A stretch of DNA of 64,000 bases from Kangiella aquimarina DSM 16071 (GCF_000374105.1 NZ_KB893650.1:1395144-1459143); one strand, 5' to 3'. Counted from the stretch's first letter, positions 36,211 through 44,570 are shown. The notes: generated from the sequence alone by a model not told the origin. Numbers and translations: made by a program.

Positions 36211-36288
36211 TTATTGGCTCGAACAAGACTCCTCCGAAGGGATCAGAGTAAAGAAATAAAAGTAAAAGTTATAAGTTTGCTTGTTCAT
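36211..36288 (-). CDS. pheL: Phe/Tyr-rich leader peptide of the pheA operon
   Basis: ATG 36288 starts a 25-residue peptide beginning MNKQTYNFYFYFFTL and ending in SSQ, with four Phe and three Tyr in residues 6-13. An AGGA sits 7 bases upstream as SD. Its stop (36211-36213) is 22 bases before the attenuator hairpin. This is the structure of pheL-type transcription attenuation: ribosome stalling at Phe (and here also Tyr) codons prevents terminator formation. The mix of Phe and Tyr fits an operon that also encodes DAHP synthase. Symbol by analogy. Confidence 0.88.
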   Translation of the reverse strand: MNKQTYNFYFYFFTLIPSEESCSSQ

Positions 36289-36294
36289 TATTCA

Positions 36295-36323
36295 ATCCTA
36301 TGAGCCACTTGTGGATCTGTCAA
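36295..36323 (-). promoter_or_regulatory. Candidate sigma-70 promoter of the pheA operon
   Basis: Perfect TTGACA (36323-36318), 17-base spacer and TAGGAT (36300-36295). A start site 6-7 bases after the -10 would fall on the leader ATG, and the AGGA of the -10 also serves as SD. Either the leader mRNA is nearly leaderless or the true promoter lies further upstream. Confidence 0.5.
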
Positions 36324-36679
36324 CCTTATAATTACAGCTAGCTTTTCTAGTATTCTTCCTAGTTATAAGCTATTGGGTAAGTATATAAATATATGTAGAT
36401 TTATCTCAGAATTGCTTCTAGAATGCCTTTCGTTCGCTTTCCACAGTTAATTACATTCTTAGCTAGTGGCTGAAAAGGATACTTTAGTTTAGCTAAACGG
36501 AAAGAATTGGGCGTTAATCACTCGGGATTGATAGTCCGTATAAGAAATTGATAAGTGGTTTATTCTCGCTAAGCCAACTCAAATTCGCTTATCTCAATAT
36601 TTCAATTTGTAATTAACACATATAGCTGAAGGAAAGTTAACTTTAGACCTTTCTTGTTAGTATTTAAGGTTCTACCCCA

Positions 36680-36721
36680 GAGTCGCTATCGACTGTATGA
36701 CTGAGCAGTCTTTAGCGACTC
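36680..36721. other. Hairpin in a 520-base gap
   Basis: The region 36324-36842 has no gene I can support. It contains a hairpin with perfect 9-bp arms GAGTCGCTA (36680-36688) and TAGCGACTC (36713-36721) and an inner ACTG/CAGT pairing (36692-36695 with 36706-36709). No T-run follows. It could be part of a small RNA or a regulatory site. The rest of the gap is AT-rich. Confidence 0.45.
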
Positions 36722-36842
36722 GACCCTAATTTCTTTATATAACCATTTCATGAACTAACACAAAGATTTACAAACTCCATGTTGGTCAATGGCTTAGCTG
36801 TTGTTATGCTAAATATAGTCAGTGAAATCGATGAGGGAAATT

Positions 36843-37022
36843 ATGGCAGAGTTAAAACGTACAAAAGATCGTGTGATTGCCGGTGTTTGTGGAGGCCTTG
36901 CTAAGTGGTTGGGCTGGAATCCAAATACAACGCGAATTCTTTATGTTCTATTAAGTATCTTAACCGCTTTTTCAGGCGTACTGGTCTACCTGATTTTGTG
37001 GATAGTCATGCCTGAAGAGTAG
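36843..37022 (+). CDS. PspC-domain membrane protein
   Basis: A 59-residue protein from ATG 36843, preceded by SD GAGGG. RTKDRVIAGVCGGLAKWLGW at the start and a single membrane helix (ILYVLLSILTAFSGVLVYLIL) followed by WIVMPEE are the full PspC domain. It is an isolated PspC, with no pspA/pspB beside it; small PspC proteins are linked to envelope stress. A candidate promoter TTGGTC-17-TATGCT lies at 36782-36810. A strong terminator follows. Confidence 0.88.
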   Translation: MAELKRTKDRVIAGVCGGLAKWLGWNPNTTRILYVLLSILTAFSGVLVYLILWIVMPEE

Positions 37023-37044
37023 ACACTGGTTATTGGACAGATAC

Positions 37045-37084
37045 AAAAAAGCCTCTGGTCATGATTAACCAGAGGCTTTTTTTT
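37045..37084. terminator. Bidirectional intrinsic terminator
   Basis: GCCTCTGGT (37051-37059) and ACCAGAGGC (37068-37076) form a perfect 9-bp stem with A-run before and T-run after, serving the PspC gene (plus) and ggt (minus). Confidence 0.92.
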
Positions 37085-37103
37085 GTTTTCTACAGGATGC
37101 TAA

Positions 37104-38846
37104 TCAGTAGCCAGCAGCTTGTCCATCTTTGCGTGATTCAGAAGCGCCATAATAAACACCTTCTTCTTCATCCCACATGATTGCCTGGTAACCACCAAAA
37201 CCGCCATTACCAAAACGTACATCATGGCCTCTTTGTTGCAGGTCACGCAGGACTTCCTGTGGAATACCTGATTCAAACTCTACATAACCACCGTTTGTTA
37301 GATAAGCTGCTTGGCTTTCAGTAGGCTCGGTTGAGCCCATGTGTTGCCAACGAGGAGCATCTCCGGCTTCTTGAACATTCATATCATAATCGACCATGTT
37401 AATCAGAATTTGCACATGGCCCTGTGGCTGCATGGCGCCACCCATTACGCCATAGCTCATGAATGGCTTGCCATCTTTAGTAATAAAGGCAGGGATGATG
37501 GTATGGAAAGGACGTTTACCTGGTTCATACACATTGGCGTGGTCTGGATCCATTGAGAATAACTGACCACGATCCTGGAACACAAAACCCAGTCCTGGTG
37601 TTACGACACCAGAGCCCATGCCACGGTAATTACTTTGAATCAAGGAAACCATGTTGCCATCCTTGTCGGCTGTGGTCATATAAATGGTATCGCCTTCTTC
37701 AAGTCTAGGATTGCCAGCCTGGACGGTACGGGCTGCTCTATTGCCAATGAGCTTGGCTCGTTCTTTACCGTATTCTTCTGATATAAGTTCTTCAATAGGT
37801 TGTTTACTGAAATCTGTGTCCACGTAAAATTTTGCACGATCTTCAAATGCCAGTTTTTTAGCTTCAATCAATGTATGCAGTGATTCCGTGGTGTTAAAAC
37901 CCATAGCCCTCAAATCATAGTTCTTAAGAATTTGTAGCATCTGTAGTGCCGCAATACCCTGACCATTTGGAGGTAATTCCCACAGGGTGTAGCCTTTGTA
38001 ATCGACTCCCAGCGGCTCAACCCAGTCAGAAGTATGTTTGGCGAAGTCTTCATAACGAAGGTAGCCTCCTTCTTTTTTCATAAAGGCATCGATTTTCTTG
38101 GCTATTTCGCCTTTATAGAAAGCGTCTCGGCCTTTGTTGGCTAAGATACGATAGGTATTGGCTAAATCAGGATTTTTGAAAATTTGGCCTTTACGTGGAG
38201 CCTTGCCATCAATGGTAAAGGTTTCAGCAAACGCCCCTGGCTGTGGGCTGAGGCGAGGAACGCTGAGGTTCCAGTAATAGGCAATCAGTTCTGTAACAGG
38301 GAAGCCTTTTTCAGCATAGTCGATAGCAGGTGCTAGTACTTTTTTCATTGGCAACTTGCCAAATTTTTCATGCAACTCAAACCAGCCATCAACCGCACCA
38401 GGCACAGAGATAGGTAGCATGCCATAAGGAGGCAGATCGTCGCGGTTAAGTTTATCCAGTTCTGTTTTTAATTGATCATATGATAATCCAAGAGGGGAAC
38501 GTCCGGACGCATTCAAGCCGTGCAGTTTTTTATCTTTCGCACTCCAGACAATAGCGTATAAGTCGCCGCCGATGCCGTTCCCTGTTGGCTCCATCAATCC
38601 TAATGCTGCATTAGCTGCAATAGCAGCGTCTATGGCGTTACCGCCATCTTTCATGACGTCTAATGCAATCTGGGTGGCTAAAGGATGACTAGTAGCTGCC
38701 ATGCCATGTTGTGCAATGACTTCTGAGCGTGTGGCGAAATCTTTACCGGTAATTCTATCGGCTGCTTTTGCGCTGACCATACCAAAACCGCTTATTATTG
38801 AGCATACGATAATGGCTGTGGCGCAGGACTTTATGAATGGTGTCAT
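37104..38846 (-). CDS. ggt: Gamma-glutamyltranspeptidase
   Basis: A 580-residue exported enzyme that transfers or hydrolyses gamma-glutamyl groups of glutathione and related compounds. The signal peptide covers about residues 1-28 (ending VSAKA). HPLATQIALDVMKDGGNAIDAAIAANAALGLMEPTGNGIGGDLYAIVW is the classical N-terminal block. The autoprocessing Thr is probably Thr387 in EGDTIYMTTADKDGN, which would become the first residue of the small subunit. The late PGKRPFHTIIPAF and GVMGGAMQPQGHVQ motifs are present. Length is usual. It acts in the periplasm. Divergent from a peroxiredoxin gene. Confidence 0.93.
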   Translation of the reverse strand: MTPFIKSCATAIIVCSIISGFGMVSAKAADRITGKDFATRSEVIAQHGMAATSHPLATQIALDVMKDGGNAIDAAIAANAALGLMEPTGNGIGGDLYAIVWSAKDKKLHGLNASGRSPLGLSYDQLKTELDKLNRDDLPPYGMLPISVPGAVDGWFELHEKFGKLPMKKVLAPAIDYAEKGFPVTELIAYYWNLSVPRLSPQPGAFAETFTIDGKAPRKGQIFKNPDLANTYRILANKGRDAFYKGEIAKKIDAFMKKEGGYLRYEDFAKHTSDWVEPLGVDYKGYTLWELPPNGQGIAALQMLQILKNYDLRAMGFNTTESLHTLIEAKKLAFEDRAKFYVDTDFSKQPIEELISEEYGKERAKLIGNRAARTVQAGNPRLEEGDTIYMTTADKDGNMVSLIQSNYRGMGSGVVTPGLGFVFQDRGQLFSMDPDHANVYEPGKRPFHTIIPAFITKDGKPFMSYGVMGGAMQPQGHVQILINMVDYDMNVQEAGDAPRWQHMGSTEPTESQAAYLTNGGYVEFESGIPQEVLRDLQQRGHDVRFGNGGFGGYQAIMWDEEEGVYYGASESRKDGQAAGY

Positions 38847-38951
38847 GGATATTCTCCTCTGTTTAGAGACTCACTCTAATAAACTTTGCGCTCGAAATAA
38901 ATATAGCGTTAAGATAATAGACCAGAAATCACAGTCAAATAGAGGAAAACT

Positions 38952-39425
38952 ATGATTGGAGTAGGCGATACGTTACCAAATGTAACGTTAAAAGTGATGG
39001 GCGAAGATGGCCCAAAGGATATTACCACCGATGATATTTTTGCGGGCAAAAAGGTTGTTTTGTTTGCCGTACCGGGTGCTTTTACACCGACCTGTAGTGC
39101 TGCACATTTACCAGGCTTTGTGGTCAATGCAGATGACATCAAATCAAAAGGCGTTGATACCATTGCCTGTATGTCGGTTAACGATGTTTTTGTTATGGAT
39201 GCCTGGGGTAAAGCACAAAACGCCGATGAAATCATGATGCTAGCTGATGGTAATGCTGACTTTACCGAAGCAATGGGCATTGAAATGGATGCTACCGGAT
39301 TTGGTATGGGCGTCCGCAGCAAGCGATTTGCCATGATTGTTGACGATGGTGTGGTAAAAGCATTAGAAGTTGACGAGAAAGGTTTTGAGAAAAGTTCTGC
39401 TGAGAATATTCTTAGTAAGCTATAA
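38952..39425 (+). CDS. Peroxiredoxin, Prx5 type
   Basis: A 157-residue thiol peroxidase that reduces H2O2 and organic peroxides, probably at the expense of glutathione or glutaredoxin. VVLFAVPGAFTPTCSAAHLPGF (residues about 33-54) has the peroxidatic Cys in PTCS. IACMSVNDVFVMDAWGKAQN is typical Prx5. No glutaredoxin domain is fused. SD AGGAAA before ATG 38952. It lies divergent from ggt, linking two glutathione-related genes by position. Confidence 0.93.
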   Translation: MIGVGDTLPNVTLKVMGEDGPKDITTDDIFAGKKVVLFAVPGAFTPTCSAAHLPGFVVNADDIKSKGVDTIACMSVNDVFVMDAWGKAQNADEIMMLADGNADFTEAMGIEMDATGFGMGVRSKRFAMIVDDGVVKALEVDEKGFEKSSAENILSKL

Positions 39426-39443
39426 ATCGTTCTGTTGAAAATA

Positions 39444-39475
39444 AAAAAGGCCAGCTTTCATGCTGGCCTTTTTTA
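39444..39475. terminator. Bidirectional intrinsic terminator
   Basis: GGCCAGC and GCTGGCC pair around TTTCAT, with A-run and T-run on either side, between the convergent peroxiredoxin and mlaC genes. Confidence 0.92.
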
Positions 39476-39486
39476 TAAGTTGCTTT

Positions 39487-40143
39487 TTATGACTTTTCAT
39501 TTGGTGCTTCGTCACTGATTTCAGTGGCACTTTTAGCTTTTTTGTTTTCTTCAGCAAGCTCTTTCAAGGTTGCTTCAATACCAACCTGAGCAATTCTCTC
39601 ACGATATTGTGTCGCATAACTCTTAGCCATGCTGACGCCTTCAATAATAACATCCGTCACCAGCCATTTATCATCAGAGCCATACTTCAAACGGTAATCG
39701 ATTAAGATTGGCTCGCCTTCTTGTGGAATGATCACTGAGCGTACGTTAGCAGTATTGCCACTGGTTGAATACTGAGTTTCTTCATAGGTAATTGGTTGTC
39801 CATCATAGTTTGCTAATCCTTTAGCATAGCTGTTCAATAACAGGCTGATGAACTCCTGTATAAAGGTTTTGCGCTGCGCTTCAGTTGATTCTTCCCAGTA
39901 TTGGCGACCAAGAATACGTTTGGCCATGTACTCGGTATCAACCTCTGGAAGTAGGTACTGCTCAATTAAACCTTTCGCATATTCTGAATCAGTTTTGATT
40001 CTTTCTTTATTAGAAAGAATTTCTGCACTGATCTGCTTTGTGACTTCTTCCATGTGGATTTTTGGATCTTCTTTAGCCATAACTGTCTGGCTCAGACCAA
40101 AAAGTACTAACACTGCAAGCACTTGATTAATAATACGTTTCAT
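39487..40143 (-). CDS. mlaC: MlaC/Ttg2D-family phospholipid-binding protein
   Basis: A 218-residue periplasmic protein with signal peptide MKRIINQVLAVLVLFGLSQTVMA. The core SEYAKGLIEQYLLPEVDTEYMAKRILGRQYWEESTEAQRKTFIQEFISLLLNSYAKGL is diagnostic of MlaC, which ferries phospholipids between the outer membrane and the MlaFEDB complex. The rest (VRSVIIPQEGEPILIDYRLKY, KWLVTDVIIEGVSMA) completes the NTF2-like fold. The mlaFED/B genes are not in the window; it stands alone beside tus genes, which is unusual. The acidic/Lys C-terminal tail is extra. Confidence 0.88.
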   Translation of the reverse strand: MKRIINQVLAVLVLFGLSQTVMAKEDPKIHMEEVTKQISAEILSNKERIKTDSEYAKGLIEQYLLPEVDTEYMAKRILGRQYWEESTEAQRKTFIQEFISLLLNSYAKGLANYDGQPITYEETQYSTSGNTANVRSVIIPQEGEPILIDYRLKYGSDDKWLVTDVIIEGVSMAKSYATQYRERIAQVGIEATLKELAEENKKAKSATEISDEAPNEKS

Positions 40144-40356
40144 AGGTTCACCTTAACCATTTATGTCGGGTTGTTATTCTTGGACGCATCAACGTCACAT
40201 TTGCCATTAACTCAATGGCGGCTATTTTACTATTGCTAGCTATCCTAAACAATGAAACTTAACGCACGCTTAATGTGAATTTGTAACAGGCTGTGCGAAT
40301 AAGTCAGCTAATAACCACATGATTTAAAATCAATGGGTTAGCTATTTTATTTGAGG

Positions 40357-40683
40357 TTAAATACAACGTGCTGGTTTGGGCAGGCCGGCAATTTTAGTAG
40401 CCTGCTTGGCAGGGCCTTCAGGAAATAGTATGTGTAAATAGATGCTAGTGCCTTTTTCTGGAGACCATTCTTTGGCTAAATACTTCACCAGGGGCCGGAT
40501 GGAAGGGCTGGTATTGAACTCTTCGTAAAACTTGCGCACATACCAAATGACCTGCCAGTGATCGTCTGTCAGTTCTATACTCTCTTCTTTTGCAATGGCA
40601 TTGGCGATTTTTTCATTCCACACACTGGAGTCTGTTAAGTATCCCTGCTTATCCCGAGCAAGCTCCGCCAGTAAATCAATCAT
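40357..40683 (-). CDS. tusE: Sulfur relay protein TusE (DsrC family)
   Basis: A 108-residue cytoplasmic sulfur carrier that takes sulfur from TusBCD to MnmA for 2-thiolation of tRNA U34. DLLAELARDKQGYLTDSSVWNEKIANAIAKEESIELTDDHWQVIWYVRKFYEEFNTSPSIRPLVKYL is the DsrC fold and the penultimate Cys in KPARCI is the sulfur-accepting residue. Start ATG 40683 has AAGG upstream and lies 10 bases after tusB; the open frame to 40719 overlaps tusB without SD support. It ends the operon tusD-tusC-tusB-tusE. Confidence 0.93.
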   Translation of the reverse strand: MIDLLAELARDKQGYLTDSSVWNEKIANAIAKEESIELTDDHWQVIWYVRKFYEEFNTSPSIRPLVKYLAKEWSPEKGTSIYLHILFPEGPAKQATKIAGLPKPARCI

Positions 40684-40693
40684 TAGCTTACCT

Positions 40694-40966
40694 TCATAAC
40701 CATGTAATGGATTTATCAAACGTTAAAGTGAGCTCTACAAACCGAGGGTAATCAACCAGCTCCCAACTAGCTTGACTCTTATCTTTTACTCCGCGTGCGA
40801 TTAAGTCTTCTTCCAGAGCAAATTGGTTCTTGCAATGAGTTTGAGCGCTATCGCTTGTCGCCAGAACTACCGCATCTTCAATCAGCAGTATCCCATCATT
40901 TTCACCAATAAAGGGAAGGGCTTCGCTTAGTTTTTGGGGATTATTGATTATGTAAAGACTGTTCAT
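40694..40966 (-). CDS. tusB: Sulfur relay subunit TusB (DsrH family)
   Basis: A 90-residue member of the TusBCD complex. MNSLYIINNPQKLSEALPFIGENDGILLIEDAV with a short alpha/beta DsrE-like fold is typical. It has a role in handing sulfur to TusE. It lies 9 bases after tusC and 10 before tusE. The residue that acts as sulfur carrier in TusD is not expected here. Confidence 0.88.
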   Translation of the reverse strand: MNSLYIINNPQKLSEALPFIGENDGILLIEDAVVLATSDSAQTHCKNQFALEEDLIARGVKDKSQASWELVDYPRFVELTLTFDKSITWL

Positions 40967-40975
40967 TAAAGCCCC

Positions 40976-41341
40976 CTAAAGCGTTAACACAAAATCGCTA
41001 TTTGCGATTCTGGATTTGATGACATCGGCTGACACATACTGTAACTCATCAATGCCTAACAGGTCGTTTTGACTTAGGTTAAATTGATGCAACGCATTCT
41101 GGTCAACTAATATTTGCTCAATGTCATATAGAGGAAGAGCTTTAAACGTTGCGGAATGATTTTTGATATTGAGTATATCTGGCTGTTGGTTGTTTATTAA
41201 CTGATAGACGCCTTGCCCGGTAAATATTGCTGTTATTGGCATATCAAAAGCGGCAGCCATTAAAGCTATATCCAGCAGTTCGCGACCCGCTTGCGAGCCG
41301 TAAGGTGCTTTGTTGAATACAATACAGATGGATTTGCTCAT
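40976..41341 (-). CDS. tusC: Sulfur relay subunit TusC (DsrF family)
   Basis: A 121-residue DsrE-fold subunit: ICIVFNKAPYGSQAGRELLDIALMAAAFDMPITAIFTGQGVYQLI (residues about 5-50) is the TusC signature. It forms the heterohexamer with TusB and TusD. It follows tusD by 5 bases and precedes tusB by 9. Confidence 0.92.
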   Translation of the reverse strand: MSKSICIVFNKAPYGSQAGRELLDIALMAAAFDMPITAIFTGQGVYQLINNQQPDILNIKNHSATFKALPLYDIEQILVDQNALHQFNLSQNDLLGIDELQYVSADVIKSRIANSDFVLTL

Positions 41342-41346
41342 GATGA

Positions 41347-41739
41347 TTATCCAAATGTAATCACGCGATCACTTTCCAGCATCGCTTCGGTTAATTGACC
41401 AAGTCCACTAATTTCAAAAGCAGGGTCAAGATTATCGCCGGTTAAAGCATTGCGCTCTGCTTCTGAAGCATTAACGATGCCTCGCTTGTTGGCAGCAGTG
41501 ACGCAGGCTATCAGTTCAATATCTTTTTCTATAGCCAGTTTTGCCCAGGACTTTGTTAAATTGATTTCGTCCGCTGGAGGAGCATGTAAACGACTTGCCA
41601 CCAGAACGCCGTCTGCATAAAAGAATACGCGCAGAAGATTATGTCCTTGCTCTAACAAGGTTCTGGCAAACTCAATAGCGCTAAATTGTCCCTGTGAAGA
41701 GTAGGGGTTAGCGGTAACAAGTAAAGAAAAGGTGGCCAT
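41347..41739 (-). CDS. tusD: Sulfurtransferase subunit TusD (DsrE family)
   Basis: From ATG 41739 the product is 130 residues: MATFSLLVTANPYSSQGQFSAIEFARTLLEQGHNLLRVFFYADGV matches TusD from its first residue. The active Cys is in IELIACVTAANKRGI. It receives sulfur from TusA and passes it to TusE. The open frame extends 26 residues further upstream to 41817, but those do not match the family. First gene of the tusDCB-tusE operon. Confidence 0.93.
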   Translation of the reverse strand: MATFSLLVTANPYSSQGQFSAIEFARTLLEQGHNLLRVFFYADGVLVASRLHAPPADEINLTKSWAKLAIEKDIELIACVTAANKRGIVNASEAERNALTGDNLDPAFEISGLGQLTEAMLESDRVITFG

Positions 41740-41834
41740 TGTCTGGTTGTCTGATTGCTCGCAGTCAAGATGTGCGCATTTTAACAGAGTGCTCGACTGA
41801 GGCCTAGTAATCATCACTGGCGATTCACAGGTAT

Positions 41835-41856
41835 AAAAAAGGCGCCCGCAGGCGCC
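41835..41856 (-). terminator. Intrinsic terminator for the M49-like peptidase gene
   Basis: On the minus strand GGCGCC, loop TGCG, GGCGCC then six T (A-run 41835-41840). It lies 20 bases after the stop of the gene at 41877. Confidence 0.88.
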
Positions 41857-41876
41857 TGATATGTTTTGTGTATAGA

Positions 41877-43610
41877 CTATTTTATGCCAAGTACTTCTTT
41901 GCCCTGATTGAATACAACATCAACAGGTATCTGCTTTTCTTCTAACATCTTCAAATCGCTGGCTAACTGATCGTCAACAATACCTTGTTCATCCAGAAGT
42001 TTCTTAGCCGCTTCGTAATCACCATCACCTTGAATGGTCAGGATTTTATTGGACAGGGCGTCAACCGCTTGAGACATTTTGTCGAAATTCACCTTGTAGT
42101 AGCCTGTTTCCTGATCGCGGCTGAAAGCGCCAGCTTCTTTGAAGAAGTTAAAGCGGACCATGTTTGCTCGGCCGTGTGCGCTAGATGCCCCAAAGCGGAC
42201 AGAACGGAAGATGCCAGCGAGGAAGGTCACGTAGTTATCCATAAGCTCGCCATCTTTTATTTCGCCTTTTTCATAAAGCTTACTAACCATGTAGAGCCCC
42301 AAGATATCAGCTTTACCTTCTTCCAGGGCTGATGCGGTATCTTTGAGCGCTGCTCGCACTGTATTTGAACCATCGATAGTATTTTTGATACCAAGCCCAT
42401 GAGCTACTTCATGGAACATGGTGTTGGCAAAAAAAGCATCAAATGTGATGTGCTTGCGTTGCTCCGGTGCAATCAGCTGCTCAGAAATCGGTACCAGAAT
42501 TTTATCAAACTTAGCGCGCATCGCATTTTTAAGCTGTAATCGACGAGTGCCTTTCGCCAGTTGTACCTGTTCATCATTCGGTAGGTTAATGGCTATAGTT
42601 TTAGAACCTGCATTGCTATCACCTGCATAATACACAACATCATATGCATTCAGGTCACTATCTGTACCTGGCATTTCTTGCTTGTATTGATCTTCAACCG
42701 GTAAGCCTTTTTGCAGTTCAGGAAGGAAGGCCGCGAAGCGAGATAGACGTTCACTCCACTCAAGATCCTTGATCAGAACATAGGCAGAGAAGGCTGTTTT
42801 GTAACCAAAGAGCTGGTCTTCATAGTTTTCGATTGGACCAATAACCAACTCTACTGGATTCGTTTTCATATCCATCCAGGCCAGATCTGAAGGCTGGTAA
42901 TTGTCAGTCAAAAGAGCATCGGCACGAAGCTCGAGGTATTGCTTAAAGCCTTCGTTTTCGGCAAGTTTTGAAGCTTCTTTTAATAGTTTACTGGCTTGTT
43001 CCAGTTCTTCCTTAAATGCAACTGAATAAGGTATTAGTGTTAAGTTACCGTTTTCGCCGCGACGCACAATTGAGTATAAACCGTCTTTATCTTCTTCTTC
43101 CCAGGCTTCAAACTGTGCCACTGTCATATCTGACGGATAAAACTGTGCGCCTTTATTCTTTTGCTCATAACCTTCAATGAAAGCTTTATTACCGTCAAGT
43201 CTATCCCATGGGCCATAGTTGATAATCGCAAACTGCTTAGCTTTTGGATCGTCAATTTTAGAAAGAAGCTCTTCTTTATTGCCATAAGACTGCTTCCAGA
43301 ACAGGTTGTCCATAATCTTTCCTGCATCGATCAGCAGTGCGATCATTTGCTTCTGATTATCAGACAGATGAGATAAATCGCTTGTTAAAGTGAAAGGTGC
43401 ATAAATATCAAAACGACTGTATTCAAAACTCTCTTTGCTCACACCTTGATCAGCTTTCGAAGTTTTGACTTCAGTTGCGACTTCGGTTTTTGGTGTTTCT
43501 GTTGCTGGAGTTTTAGTCGTTTCTGATTCATTGCTACAACCACCAATTGCCAGTGCAAAAGCAACGGCTAGGCTGCATACAGTCTTTTTCATTAATAAAG
43601 TCTTATTCAT
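41877..43610 (-). CDS. Zinc peptidase lipoprotein, M49 (dipeptidyl-peptidase III)-like
   Basis: A 577-residue lipoprotein: the signal ends in AIGGC (Cys25) followed by a Thr/Glu-rich linker. The catalytic region FANTMFHEVAHGLGIKNTIDG carries HEVAH (HExxH rather than the HExxxH of classical DPP III). EEGKADILGLYMVSKL about 30 residues later supplies the second Glu. I place it near bacterial DPP III-like 'Zn-dependent hydrolase' proteins. It likely acts in the periplasm on peptides; the exact reaction is unknown. Shorter than eukaryotic DPP III (about 730 residues). Confidence 0.78.
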   Translation of the reverse strand: MNKTLLMKKTVCSLAVAFALAIGGCSNESETTKTPATETPKTEVATEVKTSKADQGVSKESFEYSRFDIYAPFTLTSDLSHLSDNQKQMIALLIDAGKIMDNLFWKQSYGNKEELLSKIDDPKAKQFAIINYGPWDRLDGNKAFIEGYEQKNKGAQFYPSDMTVAQFEAWEEEDKDGLYSIVRRGENGNLTLIPYSVAFKEELEQASKLLKEASKLAENEGFKQYLELRADALLTDNYQPSDLAWMDMKTNPVELVIGPIENYEDQLFGYKTAFSAYVLIKDLEWSERLSRFAAFLPELQKGLPVEDQYKQEMPGTDSDLNAYDVVYYAGDSNAGSKTIAINLPNDEQVQLAKGTRRLQLKNAMRAKFDKILVPISEQLIAPEQRKHITFDAFFANTMFHEVAHGLGIKNTIDGSNTVRAALKDTASALEEGKADILGLYMVSKLYEKGEIKDGELMDNYVTFLAGIFRSVRFGASSAHGRANMVRFNFFKEAGAFSRDQETGYYKVNFDKMSQAVDALSNKILTIQGDGDYEAAKKLLDEQGIVDDQLASDLKMLEEKQIPVDVVFNQGKEVLGIK

Positions 43611-43630
43611 AGTCGTGTCCCATTCTTATC

Positions 43631-44362
43631 TTAATATTTACTAAATACGTACTTTTCTCGTTTAACCTGTTTAACACCGAACTCTTTGTCTTTTAATAGA
43701 TTAAAAACATCATCCACCATATTGGGATTACCGCATAAATAAACCATATCGGTTTCAGGATTAGGTTGAAGGCTTTCTAAGGCATTCTGAACATATCCTT
43801 TATCGCAACCTGTTGGTAAAGGTTCCTGCCTGCTTAAGCAGCGATGGAAAAAGATATTGTTCTGCTCAGCTGCATGTTTGAAATCATCCAGGTAGAACAT
43901 GTCTTCCTCATACTGAGCACCAAACAGGATATGAAACTCAGTATCAGGATAATTTTTAAGCTGATTGAGCATGCAGCGATACGGAGCAACCCCCGTACCT
44001 GTACCAACCAGAAATACTCTCTGTGGTAACTCCTTGGGTAGATATAACAGTCCAAAAGGGCCGGTAATATCGATTTCTATACCAGGTTTGGCATTAAAGA
44101 AGAACTCGGTAGCTTTACCGCCTTCAACATAAGCTACAACTATCTCAAGATATTGAGTATTTTCAGGGCTTTGTTCAAGATTCGCGATGGAATAGCTACG
44201 TTTTAATGGCTTGTCGCCCTCGTGTGGGAGAATGAAGGACACAAACTGTCCAGGAATGTAGGTGAACTGTTGTGGCTCCACAAACTCGAATACTAGTTTG
44301 TGGACTTTCGGTGTTATCTGTTCGTTTTCGGTTAATTTCACACGAAAAGTAGGTAATGGCAT
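43631..44362 (-). CDS. Ferredoxin/flavodoxin-NADP(+) reductase-like FAD protein
   Basis: A 243-residue cytoplasmic reductase. The FAD-binding motif is KRSYSIANLEQS (RxYS) near residues 54-65. GPFGLLYLPKELPQRVFLVGTGTGVAPYRCMLNQL (about 101-135) includes the NAD(P)-binding GTGTGVAP. VYLCGNPNMVDDVFNLLKDKEFGVKQVKREKYVFSKY closes the protein with the C-terminal aromatic residue. It carries electrons between NADPH and a small redox protein. Lies downstream of no partner in this window. Confidence 0.88.
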   Translation of the reverse strand: MPLPTFRVKLTENEQITPKVHKLVFEFVEPQQFTYIPGQFVSFILPHEGDKPLKRSYSIANLEQSPENTQYLEIVVAYVEGGKATEFFFNAKPGIEIDITGPFGLLYLPKELPQRVFLVGTGTGVAPYRCMLNQLKNYPDTEFHILFGAQYEEDMFYLDDFKHAAEQNNIFFHRCLSRQEPLPTGCDKGYVQNALESLQPNPETDMVYLCGNPNMVDDVFNLLKDKEFGVKQVKREKYVFSKY

Positions 44363-44570
44363 AAGTGCTCTCGATCTTCTATTTTGCTGTCATTATAGGT
44401 TATAGCAGTGAAATTTCCACACGCTAAAGTGTCTAGTATTCATCATTTCAATTCAGGAAGGATTCAGTTGACCATTGCTTTAATGAAGCCATTGATGAGC
44501 AATGAGTAAGTATTATCTACCCTCTAAAGTTGGTAAAAAATGTTACCAAGCTGGGTTAAAGGAGTCGATT

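Noticed and set aside
41740..41817. Upstream extension of tusD
   Set aside because: The added residues do not resemble TusD, and ATG 41739 gives the exact family N-terminus.
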